NCBI GenBank assembly: GCA_023150875.1
Contig: JAKLKC010000008.1
Span: 62,001-126,000, forward strand
DNA length: 64,000 nucleotides
Direction of reading: 5' to 3'
Source: Myxococcota bacterium
GTDB lineage: Bacteria; Myxococcota_A; UBA796; UBA9615; JAKLKC01
Shown: piece by piece, positions 35,280 through 43,445 of the stretch
Numbering within the stretch: position 1 is the first letter of the stretch
Layout: every line of letters begins with the position of its first letter
Notes under the pieces: generated by a model
Seen by the model: the letters and a program-made list of their open reading frames with translations, nothing else
Told to the model about the DNA's origin: nothing
Databases searched by the model: none
Program-made: the position numbers and the translations under genes

Positions 35280-35372
35280 AGAGTGTCAGCGGCCATGCCC
35301 GCGCGGGAGATCCCGGCGGCCGACCGCCGCACCCCGATCTCCGGGGGCTGGTCGTGCTAGAACCTGTCCACC

Positions 35373-36545
35373 ATGTCCTCCTCCCCCGAGTCCCCCGGCG
35401 ATCCCGAGGCGGTCCGCGACGCGGTGTGCGCGTTGCTGGACGAGGGCAACGCCCGGCTCGCCGGTGGGCAGGGGGACGCCGCCGCGGCGGCCTTCGGCCG
35501 GGCCCGGGACCTGGAGCCCGGGAGCCCCTTCCCCTGGCTGGGCCTGGGGCACGCCGCCCTGATGGCGGGGGACGGGGCCGCCGCTCTCGCCGCCTTCGAG
35601 GCCGCCCTGGAGAGGGACGGGGGCCAGGCGGACGGCCACTGCGGGCGGGCCGACTCCCTGGTGGCGCTGGGCCGCTGCGAGGAGGCGGCCCGGGGCTATC
35701 TCGATGCCCTGCGCCACGGGCCGGCCCGGGTGACCGCGTGGCGGGGTCGGGGGCGAGCCCTCCACCGGATGGGCCACCACACCGAGGCCATCGCCTGCTT
35801 CGAGATGGCGGTCTTCCTGGACCCCTCGGACCCCTGGGTCTACGAGAGCCGGGGGCTGTGCTACCTGGACGCGGGGCACCCGCGGCAGGCCCTGGCCTCT
35901 TTCGACAAGGCACTGGGCCGGCGGGACGCCCTGCCCTGGTCCTGGCAGGGGCGGGGCGACGCCCTGCTGCGGCTCGACCGGCCCGCCGAGGCCATCACCG
36001 CCTACGAGCGCGCCGCCGCCCTGCTGCCCGGCACCCCCTGGCCCTGGATGGGCCGGGGCCGCGCCCTCGCCGCCCTCGGCCAGCCCGAGCTCGCCGAGCA
36101 GGCGTTCCGGCGGGCGTCGGCGGAGGGCGGGCCCTTCCCGCAGGGGGACGTGTCCGCCGGGGCCAGCGCCCTGGACCGCGGGAGGCCGGAGGCCGCCCTC
36201 GCGGACCTGGACCGCGCCGTGGGGGCGGGCGAAGGGGGTGACTGGTGCCACACCCTGCGCGCCCGCGCCCTCCTGGCCCTGGACCGCCGGGGCGAGGCGG
36301 CGGAGGCCCTCGCCCGGGCGGTGGACGCCAACCCCCGCAACGCCGACGCCCACCACGACCTCGGCCTCCTCCTCCGGGAGCGGGGGGACGAGGCCGGCGC
36401 CCGCCGCTGCTTCCGGGCGGCCCTGGCCACCATGCCCGAACACACCGGCGCCCGGGAGGCCCTGGGGGAGGCGGGGGGGGAGGAACGCCAGGACGAGGTG
36501 CCGCCCGGTCGGCCTCGGGCGCGGAAGCGAACCCGGGCATCGTAG
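35373..36545 (+). CDS. Tetratricopeptide repeat protein
   Basis: A 390-residue protein made almost wholly of about ten TPR units (for example AWRGRGRALHRMGHHTEAIA and ALPWSWQGRGDALLRLDRPA), with a short basic tail. There is no signal peptide, so it is probably cytoplasmic. It follows the canonical LanC by about 93 bases on the same strand and could be co-transcribed. A scaffold role for the RiPP-like locus is possible but unsupported. Confidence 0.85.
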   Translation: MSSSPESPGDPEAVRDAVCALLDEGNARLAGGQGDAAAAAFGRARDLEPGSPFPWLGLGHAALMAGDGAAALAAFEAALERDGGQADGHCGRADSLVALGRCEEAARGYLDALRHGPARVTAWRGRGRALHRMGHHTEAIACFEMAVFLDPSDPWVYESRGLCYLDAGHPRQALASFDKALGRRDALPWSWQGRGDALLRLDRPAEAITAYERAAALLPGTPWPWMGRGRALAALGQPELAEQAFRRASAEGGPFPQGDVSAGASALDRGRPEAALADLDRAVGAGEGGDWCHTLRARALLALDRRGEAAEALARAVDANPRNADAHHDLGLLLRERGDEAGARRCFRAALATMPEHTGAREALGEAGGEERQDEVPPGRPRARKRTRAS

Positions 36546-37048
36546 TCGCCCCGTCGGGAACCCGTCACCGAGCCCGAGACACCCGGGAGATCTCCTTCTC
36601 GACCTTTCGGTCCGCGCCCTTGGGCGTCCACGGCGGCCCGATCCGTGCCTGCTCGGTTGCCGCCTACAGCTCCGGGCCTCCCCTCATCCTCCCTCCGCGT
36701 TCTCCGCCGGCCCTGGACGGGCCACCCTGCGCCTCTGCGGGCGAGCCAAGGACGGCGAGCCGATCACGACCATCGCCCGCCGTCACGAACCGTCTTTCAT
36801 GCCCGACGGGACGGTTCTCGAGCTGGATCCGAACCGCCGGAATCGAAGACCGGGGGGTGGCGCTCCTGGCACCTGGTACTTCCACCCCCGAGGTTGGGGA
36901 GCGCGGCAGGGGGACTTCCCGTTCCTCGACGGGGCGGCGCGGAGGTACCCAGCTCCCGGTTCCGGTACGACTTGCAAACTCCGCCGGGCCTGCACATGCT
37001 CAATAGCACATAGTCCACATATACCGCCCCACGGCGAAGAGGTTGCCC
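36546..37048. other. 503-base gene-free stretch before the first VapBC pair
   Basis: Contains the first copy of the 63-bp direct repeat (36809-36871). Before the antitoxin gene is a more AT-rich stretch (36970-37025) with a TTGCAA hexamer at 36972 but no good -10 at 17 bases. No believable gene is present. Confidence 0.7.
36809..36871. repeat. 63-bp direct repeat, copy 1
   Basis: Matches 37793-37855 (offset 984 bases) with about three mismatches. The shared block runs from GGACG to CTCCTGGCA and includes GCCGGAATCGAAGACCGG. It ends 177 bases before the VapB-like start. Confidence 0.9.
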
Positions 37049-37273
37049 GTGCCTCAGCTCCACCTCTACGTTCCGGACGACGTCGCCGCCGCGGTGCGCC
37101 AGCGGGCCGACGCGCTGGGAGTGAGCGTCTCGAAGTACCTCGCGAGCCTGGTCGAGCGGGAACTGGGGCCTGGCTGGCCGTCCACTTTCTTCGATGACGT
37201 GGTCGGCCGATGGCAGGGACCGCCCCTCGAGCGGCCTCCCCAGCTCCCCCTCGAAGACCGGGAAGCCCTGTAG
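37049..37273 (+). CDS. RHH-type antitoxin of VapBC pair A
   Basis: A 74-residue ribbon-helix-helix-like protein: beta-strand PQLHLYVPDDVA, then AVRQRADALGVSVSKYLASLVE, with an acidic, Pro-rich toxin-binding tail. GTG 37049 has AAGAGG 6 bases upstream and is preferred over TTG 37043. The toxin gene begins on the base after its stop codon. Confidence 0.85.
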   Translation: MPQLHLYVPDDVAAAVRQRADALGVSVSKYLASLVERELGPGWPSTFFDDVVGRWQGPPLERPPQLPLEDREAL

Positions 37274-37681
37274 GTGTTCCTGCTCGACACCAACGCCTGC
37301 ATCCGGGTACTTAACGGATCGTCTCCCATCCTCGTCGACCAGCTCCGCGGGCGAGAGCCGCGGGGCGTCCGGCTGTGCTCCGTCGTCAAGGCCGAGCTGT
37401 ACTACGGGGCCCGCCGGAGCCAGCGCGTCTCGGAGAACCTCGTCCTCCTCGGCCGCTTCTTCACGCCGTTCCTGTGCCTTCCGTTCGACGACGCCTGTGC
37501 AGAGCACTACGGGCTCCTCCGTGCCGAGCTCGCTGATCGCGGATCTCCCATCGGCCCGAACGACCTGATGATCGCCGCCACCGCCCTGGCCCACGACCTC
37601 ACCCTCGTCACCCACGACGTGCGCGAGTTCTCCCGCGTCCCCGGCCTCCGCTTGGTGGACTGGGAGGTGGAGCCGGCGTAG
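37274..37681 (+). CDS. VapC-type PIN toxin, pair A
   Basis: A 135-residue PIN-domain ribonuclease toxin: MFLLDTNACI with the first Asp, SVVKAELYYGA with Glu, GPNDLMIAA with Asp, and LVTHDVREF with the last Asp. This is the classic VapC layout. It starts at GTG immediately after the antitoxin stop. Confidence 0.95.
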   Translation: MFLLDTNACIRVLNGSSPILVDQLRGREPRGVRLCSVVKAELYYGARRSQRVSENLVLLGRFFTPFLCLPFDDACAEHYGLLRAELADRGSPIGPNDLMIAATALAHDLTLVTHDVREFSRVPGLRLVDWEVEPA

Positions 37682-37792
37682 GGCGGCAGAGGGGTGGAGG
37701 AGGCTCGCGGATCCCGGCCGTGCTGGACCAGGCCGGAACGCCGAAGGCTTGCCACGCGGGCGGACCTTCGGACCGAGAGGGTGACCCTAACA

Positions 37793-37855
37793 GGACGATC
37801 CTCGAGCTGGATCCGCACCGCCGGAATCGAAGACCGGGGGGTGGCGCTCCTGGCA
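37793..37855. repeat. 63-bp direct repeat, copy 2
   Basis: Near-identical to 36809-36871. It ends 5 bases before the candidate promoter of VapBC pair B. The two copies bracket pair A, so recombination between them would delete that pair. Confidence 0.9.
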
Positions 37856-37859
37856 ACCG

Positions 37860-37888
37860 TTGCGGCGGGCGGGCGACGCAACTAGAAT
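37860..37888 (+). promoter_or_regulatory. Candidate promoter of VapBC pair B
   Basis: TTGCGG (37860-37865), a 17-base spacer and TAGAAT (37883-37888): the best sigma-70-like match seen in the window. Transcription would start near 37895, downstream of an in-frame ATG at 37887, which supports the GTG start at 37917. Confidence 0.6.
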
Positions 37889-37916
37889 GGAACCGTATTG
37901 CAACCCGGAGCATGAC

Positions 37917-38198
37917 GTGGCGTCTCTCACCCTCAAGGACCTCCCGGATGACCTCCTGGAGCGACTGCGGCGGGCGGCTCGGCGGGACCGTCGAAGCCTG
38001 GCCCAGCAGGTGCTCTACCTGATCGAGGGGGGTCTGGCCGCGGGCGAGCGTTCGGAGGGCACCGCCTCGAGCGAGGCCGAGGAGCAGGTCGCCCGGTGGC
38101 GCGAACTCGCCGGGCGCTGGACCTCCGATCAGTCGTTCGATGATGAGGTCGACCGCATCCGGGCCGCGCGGACCGAGGGCCGGTCCGTCACCCTATGA
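37917..38198 (+). CDS. RHH-type antitoxin of VapBC pair B
   Basis: A 93-residue protein. The ribbon-helix-helix segment is VASLTLKDLPDDLLERLRRA, then RRDRRSLAQQVLYLIEGG, followed by an acidic linker and a toxin-binding tail. GTG 37917 has CGGAG 6 bases upstream. The stop overlaps the toxin ATG by four bases. Confidence 0.9.
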   Translation: MASLTLKDLPDDLLERLRRAARRDRRSLAQQVLYLIEGGLAAGERSEGTASSEAEEQVARWRELAGRWTSDQSFDDEVDRIRAARTEGRSVTL

Positions 38199-38587
38199 AG
38201 ATCCTGGACACCGACACCTGTGTCGCCATCCTGCGCGGGCGCGGCCACGTGATCGACCGGCGGGCGATGGAGCCGGGCACGGTGGCAACGACTTGGATGA
38301 CTGCGGCGGAGCTGTACTTCGGAGCGGCGAAGTCTGCCGCGCCCGAGCACAATCGCCTCCTGGTCGATGCGTTCCTCGCGACCCTCCCCGTGCTGGAGCC
38401 CGACCCGACCGCCGCGAGGTTGTTCGGCGAAGCCAAGGCATTCCTGCAACGGCGAGGGACTCCCCTCGCCGACGCCGACCTCATCATCGCCGCGATCGCC
38501 GTGGCACGCGGGGCGGCGGTGGTCACGGGGAACCACCGACACCTTGCCCGGGTTCCCGGCGTGGTCGTGGAGGACTGGCTCCGATAG
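38195..38587 (+). CDS. VapC-type PIN toxin, pair B
   Basis: A 130-residue PIN-domain toxin: MKILDTDTCVAIL, TAAELYFGA, LADADLIIAAIA and VVTGNHRHLARVPG. The first three acidic positions are present; the fourth is replaced within GNHRH, as in many FitB/VapC relatives. It is coupled to its antitoxin by ATGA. Confidence 0.93.
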   Translation: MKILDTDTCVAILRGRGHVIDRRAMEPGTVATTWMTAAELYFGAAKSAAPEHNRLLVDAFLATLPVLEPDPTAARLFGEAKAFLQRRGTPLADADLIIAAIAVARGAAVVTGNHRHLARVPGVVVEDWLR

Positions 38588-38735
38588 GAGGAAGGCCGGT
38601 GGCGGCTCCCGGCGCGTGGGCAGCGGCCTGTACGCCGCCGCCGCCGCTCCGGCCCCCTCATGAGGGATCGCACCCGCTTTGGGAGCCATCCCAGGGGTTT
38701 CGGACCCCCTCCCCCTCGGCGCAGAACGCACGGGG

Positions 38736-38762
38736 GCCCGCTCCCCCTACAGAGGAGCGGGC
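38736..38762. terminator. Hairpin between VapBC pair B and the tRNA-like remnant
   Basis: A perfect 9-bp stem GCCCGCTCC (38736-38744) and GGAGCGGGC (38754-38762) with a 9-base loop, followed on the plus strand by TTT. It could terminate the toxin transcript. On the minus strand it sits just beyond the tRNA-like 3' end, where a tRNA terminator is expected. Confidence 0.5.
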
Positions 38763-38771
38763 TTTCATAAG

Positions 38772-38798
38772 TGGTGAGCCCAAGGGGACTCAAACCCA
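38772..38798 (-). pseudogene. tRNA 3'-end remnant (T-loop, acceptor strand and CCA)
   Basis: On the minus strand the segment contains GGTTTGAGTCCCC (T-arm-like), then TTGGGCTC A CCA, which reads as the 3' half of a tRNA with encoded CCA. No matching 5' acceptor (expected GAGCCCA), D-arm or anticodon arm occurs in the preceding 70 bases. It is therefore not an intact tRNA gene. A 3' tRNA fragment of this kind is the usual att footprint of an integrated element. Confidence 0.45.
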
Positions 38799-38844
38799 CC
38801 CGCTCCGGTCCACCCCACGGGGAGAGAGATCGGCCCGCCCCCCC

Positions 38845-40287
38845 TCAGTCCCGGGCCACCGGCAGCGCCGTGCCCGGTGGGGGGCCGTCCGGGAGCGGGG
38901 TCCCCGGCAGGCAGGGGGGAGGGGTGCCCTCGTCGTCCACGCGGATGGGGTGAAGGCGCAGCACCCTCCCCCGGCCGCCGAGGCCGCGGCCCAGGACCAG
39001 GGCATTGTCCGCCGCCCAGCAGGGGGTGGACAGGGGCTCCGCGGCGGCGTGGGTCCAGGACTCGCCACCCTGGAGGTCGGCGACCCACAGGCGGTCGGCC
39101 CCCGCCGCCAGGACCCGGGGGAGGGTGGGGTGGAACACGATGGGGACCGAACCCACGGCCCGGGTCCGCACCCGCAGCGGCGGGGAGCACACCTCGGTGG
39201 GTCCCGCGGCGGGGCCCGCGCAGATCTCGACGCGGTCGTCGAAGAAGCGGTCCAGCCAGCCCTCGGGCGAGGGAAGCAGCTCCACCTCGGGGAGGCGCCG
39301 CGCCACCGCCACCCACCGGCTGCCCGGGGAGATCCCCACCGAGAGGGCCTGGCGACCGAGGTCCACCTCGCGCCCGCCCCCCTCCAGCCAGGCGTGGGGG
39401 GCGCCGTCCCGGGTGGAGAGGGCCACCAGGGCCCGCGTCCCCGAGTCCGGGTCAAGGGCGACCTCCACCGGCGGGCTCCAGGCCGCCCGGGGCTGGGAGA
39501 TCGCCCAGGCGCCGCTGACGAGGGCCCCCAGCAGCGCGGACGCCGCCGTCGCGCCGAGGGCCAGCAGCAAGGCCGGGCTGCCGGCCCGGGCCGGCCCCGG
39601 GGGGCGGCGCGCCCACACCGCCCAGGCCAGGGACGCCGCCACCCCCGACGCCGCCGCCGGCGGGCCCCACAGGGCCGACACCTGCCCCAGCAGGGTCAGG
39701 TTGAAGTGGAGGCCCCACAGGACGTGGGGCCCCACCAGCGCGGCACCGAGGCAGGCGAGGGCGACCGCCACCCCCCTCCCTCCCAGGGGGCCGGCGAAGC
39801 GCAGCAGGAGGGACACCGCGGCGCCGAAGGTCACACTGGCCACCATGGCCGACGCCAGGGCGACGTCCCGGGTGGTGGTGTCCTCGGGGTCCTCGGGCAC
39901 GCCGGTGGCGGCCACCCGGTCGACGAGGGCCGCGGCCCCCGCGAAGGCGAAGAGGCGCAGCGCCGTCCCCGCTCCCACGGCCGCCCACTGGCGGCGGCGC
40001 TCGGCGGGGTCCTCGGGGACCGGGTGGGGCGGGGACTGGAGGGAGATCAGCGGCGTGGCGACCATGTTGGTCGAGAGCAGCGCCGCCGCCGCGGTGCACA
40101 GGGGGCGCACCGCCACCCGGGCGTCCCACCAGGGGTGGGGGCTCCCCCCGAGGGAGAGGAGTCCCGCCGCCGACAGCCACACCACCGGGGGCGCCGCCGC
40201 CCACGCCCAGACGGGCAGCGCGAAGTCGGGCCTGGCCCGGGGCGCGGCCGGAGCCGGGGCGGGCGCGGTCTCCTCGTCGGCGGTCAC
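38845..40287 (-). CDS. Membrane protein with C-terminal beta-rich domain, unknown function
   Basis: A 480-residue protein with a Pro/Ala-rich N-terminus and about six to seven predicted transmembrane helices up to residue about 270. The C-terminal domain (about 210 residues) has short Val-rich strands (VVALSTRDGAPHAWLEGGG; RLWVADLQGGESW) that look like propeller blades. No known family was recognised. The GTG at 40287 overlaps the acetate-kinase fusion stop (GTGA), so the two are translationally coupled. Confidence 0.7.
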   Translation of the reverse strand: MTADEETAPAPAPAAPRARPDFALPVWAWAAAPPVVWLSAAGLLSLGGSPHPWWDARVAVRPLCTAAAALLSTNMVATPLISLQSPPHPVPEDPAERRRQWAAVGAGTALRLFAFAGAAALVDRVAATGVPEDPEDTTTRDVALASAMVASVTFGAAVSLLLRFAGPLGGRGVAVALACLGAALVGPHVLWGLHFNLTLLGQVSALWGPPAAASGVAASLAWAVWARRPPGPARAGSPALLLALGATAASALLGALVSGAWAISQPRAAWSPPVEVALDPDSGTRALVALSTRDGAPHAWLEGGGREVDLGRQALSVGISPGSRWVAVARRLPEVELLPSPEGWLDRFFDDRVEICAGPAAGPTEVCSPPLRVRTRAVGSVPIVFHPTLPRVLAAGADRLWVADLQGGESWTHAAAEPLSTPCWAADNALVLGRGLGGRGRVLRLHPIRVDDEGTPPPCLPGTPLPDGPPPGTALPVARD

Positions 40288-42134
40288 CCGGGGATCTTCT
40301 CCCCGAGCCTCGGGGGGGTCAACGCCTCCGCCGGATCGTACCGGGTCTGGCGGCGCACCAGCCTCCCGTGGCGCCCGCTGGGAGCGAGGCTGCCCGCGGT
40401 CCCCGGGACCAGCTCCGCGGCGTTCGCCTCGTCGGTGTCCACGTGCATCTCCAGCACGAAGTCCGGGCTCACCCGCACCAGGACGTCGCCGAACACCAGG
40501 TCCCGGCCCTCGCTCTCCACGGCGACCTCGACGACGTCCCGGTCGGCGACGCCGAGGCGCGCCGCGTCCCCGGGGGCCATGTGGACGTGGCGGCGGGCGC
40601 AGATCACCCCCTCCCGCAGCACGAGGCGGCCCGCGGGGCCCTCCAGGGCGATCCCCGGGCTGTTGGCCACGTCGCCGCTGTCCCGCACCGGCGCGTCCAG
40701 GCCCAGGTGGAACTCGTCGGTGCGGGAGATCTCCACCTGGCAGGCCCGGCGGGTGGGCCCGAGCACCCGCACCCCCTCGATGCTCCGCCGGGGGCCGACC
40801 AGGGTGACCTTCTCTTCGGAGGCGAACTGGCCGGGCTGGCTGATGGGCTTGTGGACCGTCAGGGTGTGCCCAGCGCCGAAGAGGGCCTCGACGGCCTCCT
40901 GGGTCAGGTGGACGTGGCGTGCCGACACGGCGATGGGGATCCGCCCCGCCTCCACCCGGTCCCGCCGGCCGGCGGCGCGGACCGCCTCCTCGGCGATGGC
41001 CCTCTCCTCGTCGGTCTTTACCACGAGGATCCGGACCCGGGAGTGGGGCTCGGAGACCAGGACGACGGGGCGCTCGGGGGTCACGCGGGCGTCGCGGTTG
41101 GCGTCCTCGTCCAGGCGGGCCCCCAGGAACTCCAGGCGCTGGGCCACCTGGTGGCGCACCCGGGCGCTGTTCTCGCCGATCCCGGCGGTGAACACCAGCG
41201 CGTCCATGCCCCCCATGACGGCGGCGTAGGCGCCGACGTACTTGCGGATCCGGTGGGCCGACACCGACAGGGCGAGACGGCAGCGATCGTCGCCCGCGGC
41301 GGCCCTCTCCTCGATGTCCCGCAGGTCGTTCCCGATCCCCGAGAGCCCGGCCAGGCCGCTCTCGCGGTTCAGCAGGTCGTCGAGGCCGTCCAGGTCGAGC
41401 CCCTCGGCGCGGGCGAGGGCGAGGAGGGCGCCGGGGTCCACGTCCCCTCCCCGGGTCCCCATCACCAGCCCCTCCAGGGGGGTGAGGCCCATGCTGGTCT
41501 CCACCGAGCGGCCGTACTCGACGGCGGCGGCGCTGCACCCGTTGCCCAGGTGGAGGGTCACCAGCCGCAGGTCCCGCAGGTCCTCCCCCAGCCACTCCGC
41601 CGCCCGGCGGGCGACGAAGGCGTGGCTGGTGCCGTGGAAGCCGAAGCGGCGGATCCCGTGCCGCTCCGCCCGCTCCAGGGGAAGGGCGTAGGTGCGGGCG
41701 CGCCGGGGCAGGGTGGCGTGGAACGCGGTGTCGAAGACGGCGACGTGGGGCACGTCCGGCAGCAGCGCCCGGGCCGCCCGGATCCCCGCGAGGTTGGCGG
41801 GGTTGTGCAGGGGCGCGAGGGGTGCCAGGGCCTCGATGGCCGCCTCCACGGCCGCGTCCACGAGCACCGGCGCGGAGAAGCGCTCGCCTCCGTGCACCAC
41901 CCTGTGCCCGACCGCCACCGGCCGGGACGCCTCCACGAGCCTCGGCAGCACCGCCCGCAGCGCCGCGGCGTGGTCGGGGAGGTCCGCGGCGGCGCCCTCC
42001 TCGCCGCCCCAGAGCACACGGGCGGCGGCGCCGATCCGCTCCACCCGGGCCCCCGCCGCCCGGGCCCCGCTCCCGGGGTCCACCAGGTCCACCCGCAGGC
42101 TGGAGCTTCCGGCGTTGACGACGAGGACGTGCAT
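40284..42134 (-). CDS. Acetate kinase-PduL phosphotransacylase fusion
   Basis: A 616-residue bifunctional enzyme. Residues 1 to about 390 are acetate kinase: NAGSSSLR, HRVVHGGE, FDTAFH, FGFHGTSH, HLGNGCS, MGTRGGDVDPG and TAGIGENS are all present. Residues about 398-600 are a PduL phosphotransacylase: SARHVHL at about 401-407 and ARRHVHM at about 510-516 supply the metal-binding histidines. Together the parts convert acetyl- or propionyl-CoA plus phosphate to the acyl-phosphate and then to acetate or propionate plus ATP. There is no microcompartment-targeting peptide and no shell gene nearby, so it is probably cytosolic. AckA and PduL are usually separate genes. Confidence 0.95.
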   Translation of the reverse strand: MHVLVVNAGSSSLRVDLVDPGSGARAAGARVERIGAAARVLWGGEEGAAADLPDHAAALRAVLPRLVEASRPVAVGHRVVHGGERFSAPVLVDAAVEAAIEALAPLAPLHNPANLAGIRAARALLPDVPHVAVFDTAFHATLPRRARTYALPLERAERHGIRRFGFHGTSHAFVARRAAEWLGEDLRDLRLVTLHLGNGCSAAAVEYGRSVETSMGLTPLEGLVMGTRGGDVDPGALLALARAEGLDLDGLDDLLNRESGLAGLSGIGNDLRDIEERAAAGDDRCRLALSVSAHRIRKYVGAYAAVMGGMDALVFTAGIGENSARVRHQVAQRLEFLGARLDEDANRDARVTPERPVVLVSEPHSRVRILVVKTDEERAIAEEAVRAAGRRDRVEAGRIPIAVSARHVHLTQEAVEALFGAGHTLTVHKPISQPGQFASEEKVTLVGPRRSIEGVRVLGPTRRACQVEISRTDEFHLGLDAPVRDSGDVANSPGIALEGPAGRLVLREGVICARRHVHMAPGDAARLGVADRDVVEVAVESEGRDLVFGDVLVRVSPDFVLEMHVDTDEANAAELVPGTAGSLAPSGRHGRLVRRQTRYDPAEALTPPRLGEKIPG

Positions 42135-42231
42135 GGGGGCTCCGGCGGAAGCGGGACGGGAGGGCGGGCGGAGCCGCTCCGGCTCCGCGGCGGGGCCACC
42201 ATCTTGCCGCAGTTCGGCGTCGCCTGCTCGC

Positions 42232-43383
42232 TCAGGCCGCCGGGGCCCCCCCCTGGGGCGGGGCGTCCACGCCGAGGCGCTGGCGGATCCGGAACTCGAC
42301 GGTGCGGCGGGTCAGCTCCCACAGCATCTCGGGATCCGGCCCACCGGCGAAGGCCGCCAGGGGGATCTGGAAGCCCCCCTTGTGCTTTCGCCCGCCGCCG
42401 TATGGCCCGCCGGCGGGGTCGTTGCCGAACGCCTCCTTCAGCCAGGCGCCTGGGTCCACGGTGGGGCTGCTGGTGCGGAACGAGCCGTCGATGAAGGTGC
42501 CCGACACGATCCCGAACACCAGCGTGGTGTCGATGCCCTCCCGCCTCAACAGGAAGTCGGCGGCGAGGCCGATCCCGTCCCGGTCCTCGGTGCGGACGTA
42601 GCCCACGCCGGCGTAGGCGAAGGTCCCCTCGATCCGCACCGCCGCGAGGGCCCGCCGGATGATGTCCATGGCGGCGGCGCTCACCGCCTGGTCGCTCAGC
42701 ATCCCCAGGAGGTCCGGGTCCACCAGCGGCGCGAGGTCCGCCATCGCCAGCAGGTCCTCCCGGGAGGCGGTGAGGAGGTCGTCGGTGTCGGTGCGGATCC
42801 CGTAGGCCAGGGCGGTGGCGAGGCGCCGGCTCTCGTCCTCGTCCTCCCGGAGCGGCGCGGGGCCGGCGGCGAGGAGGCGGGCATAGAGCGTCGAGGCCGC
42901 CCCCACCGACTCGTCGATCCAAGCGAAGCGGGCGTCGACCTTGGACGAGGCGCGGTGGTGGTCCACGACGCTGACGCAGGGGGGCGCCCGGGTGCGGGTC
43001 AGCAGGGGCAGAGCGCTGGCGTCCACCATGCACAGCCCCTCGAAGTCCTCGACGCCCCGGGGGTCCGACAGGCGCGAGATGGGCACCTCGAGGGCCTTCA
43101 CCATCGCCCGGTTCTCGGGGCGGCTGATGGCGTCGAAGTGGACGATCTCGCAGGAGGTCCCGGCGGCGCGGGCGAGCCGCTGGTGGGCCCAGGCGCAGGC
43201 GAGGGAGTCGGGATCGGGGAAGCCGCGGATCACCACCGCCAGCCGGCGCCCCCGGTACCCGGACAGGACCTCCAGCAGCTCCCGGGCCCGGGCGGCGTCG
43301 GAGGCGGGGGCGGCGGGAGCCTCGCGCCCCTCGTCCCCCTGGCCCCCGCCGCCGGCTGGGCGACCCTCCTCGGACGTCGACAT
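42232..43383 (-). CDS. DHH-family phosphoesterase
   Basis: A 383-residue DHH/DHHA1 protein. FPDPDSLACAWA and VSVVDHHRAS supply the metal ligands of the DHH domain, and GGGRKHKGGFQIP is the DHHA1 substrate-binding loop. This resembles NrnA/RecJ-like phosphoesterases acting on oligoribonucleotides or cyclic dinucleotide products; which one is not resolved. The N-terminal 35 residues are low in complexity. It lies between the NTase pair and the acetate kinase fusion. Confidence 0.85.
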   Translation of the reverse strand: MSTSEEGRPAGGGGQGDEGREAPAAPASDAARARELLEVLSGYRGRRLAVVIRGFPDPDSLACAWAHQRLARAAGTSCEIVHFDAISRPENRAMVKALEVPISRLSDPRGVEDFEGLCMVDASALPLLTRTRAPPCVSVVDHHRASSKVDARFAWIDESVGAASTLYARLLAAGPAPLREDEDESRRLATALAYGIRTDTDDLLTASREDLLAMADLAPLVDPDLLGMLSDQAVSAAAMDIIRRALAAVRIEGTFAYAGVGYVRTEDRDGIGLAADFLLRREGIDTTLVFGIVSGTFIDGSFRTSSPTVDPGAWLKEAFGNDPAGGPYGGGRKHKGGFQIPLAAFAGGPDPEMLWELTRRTVEFRIRQRLGVDAPPQGGAPAA

Positions 43384-43445
43384 CGCTCCCCCACCGCCGG
43401 AAACGGAGCGGCGCCGCGGAACATGCGCGGGGAACCGCGTCCCGG

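Noticed and set aside
36809-37855. Insertion sequence or transposon flanked by the 63-bp repeats
   Set aside because: The interval encodes only a VapBC pair; no transposase, terminal inverted repeats or target-site duplication is seen.
38765-38845. Intact tRNA gene on the minus strand
   Set aside because: Only the T-arm, acceptor 3' strand and CCA match; no 5' acceptor, D-arm or anticodon stem is found in the expected 70 bases.
40284-42134. Microcompartment-associated PduL
   Set aside because: There is no encapsulation peptide, no BMC shell gene and no aldehyde dehydrogenase nearby; the fusion to acetate kinase fits a cytosolic energy-yielding role.
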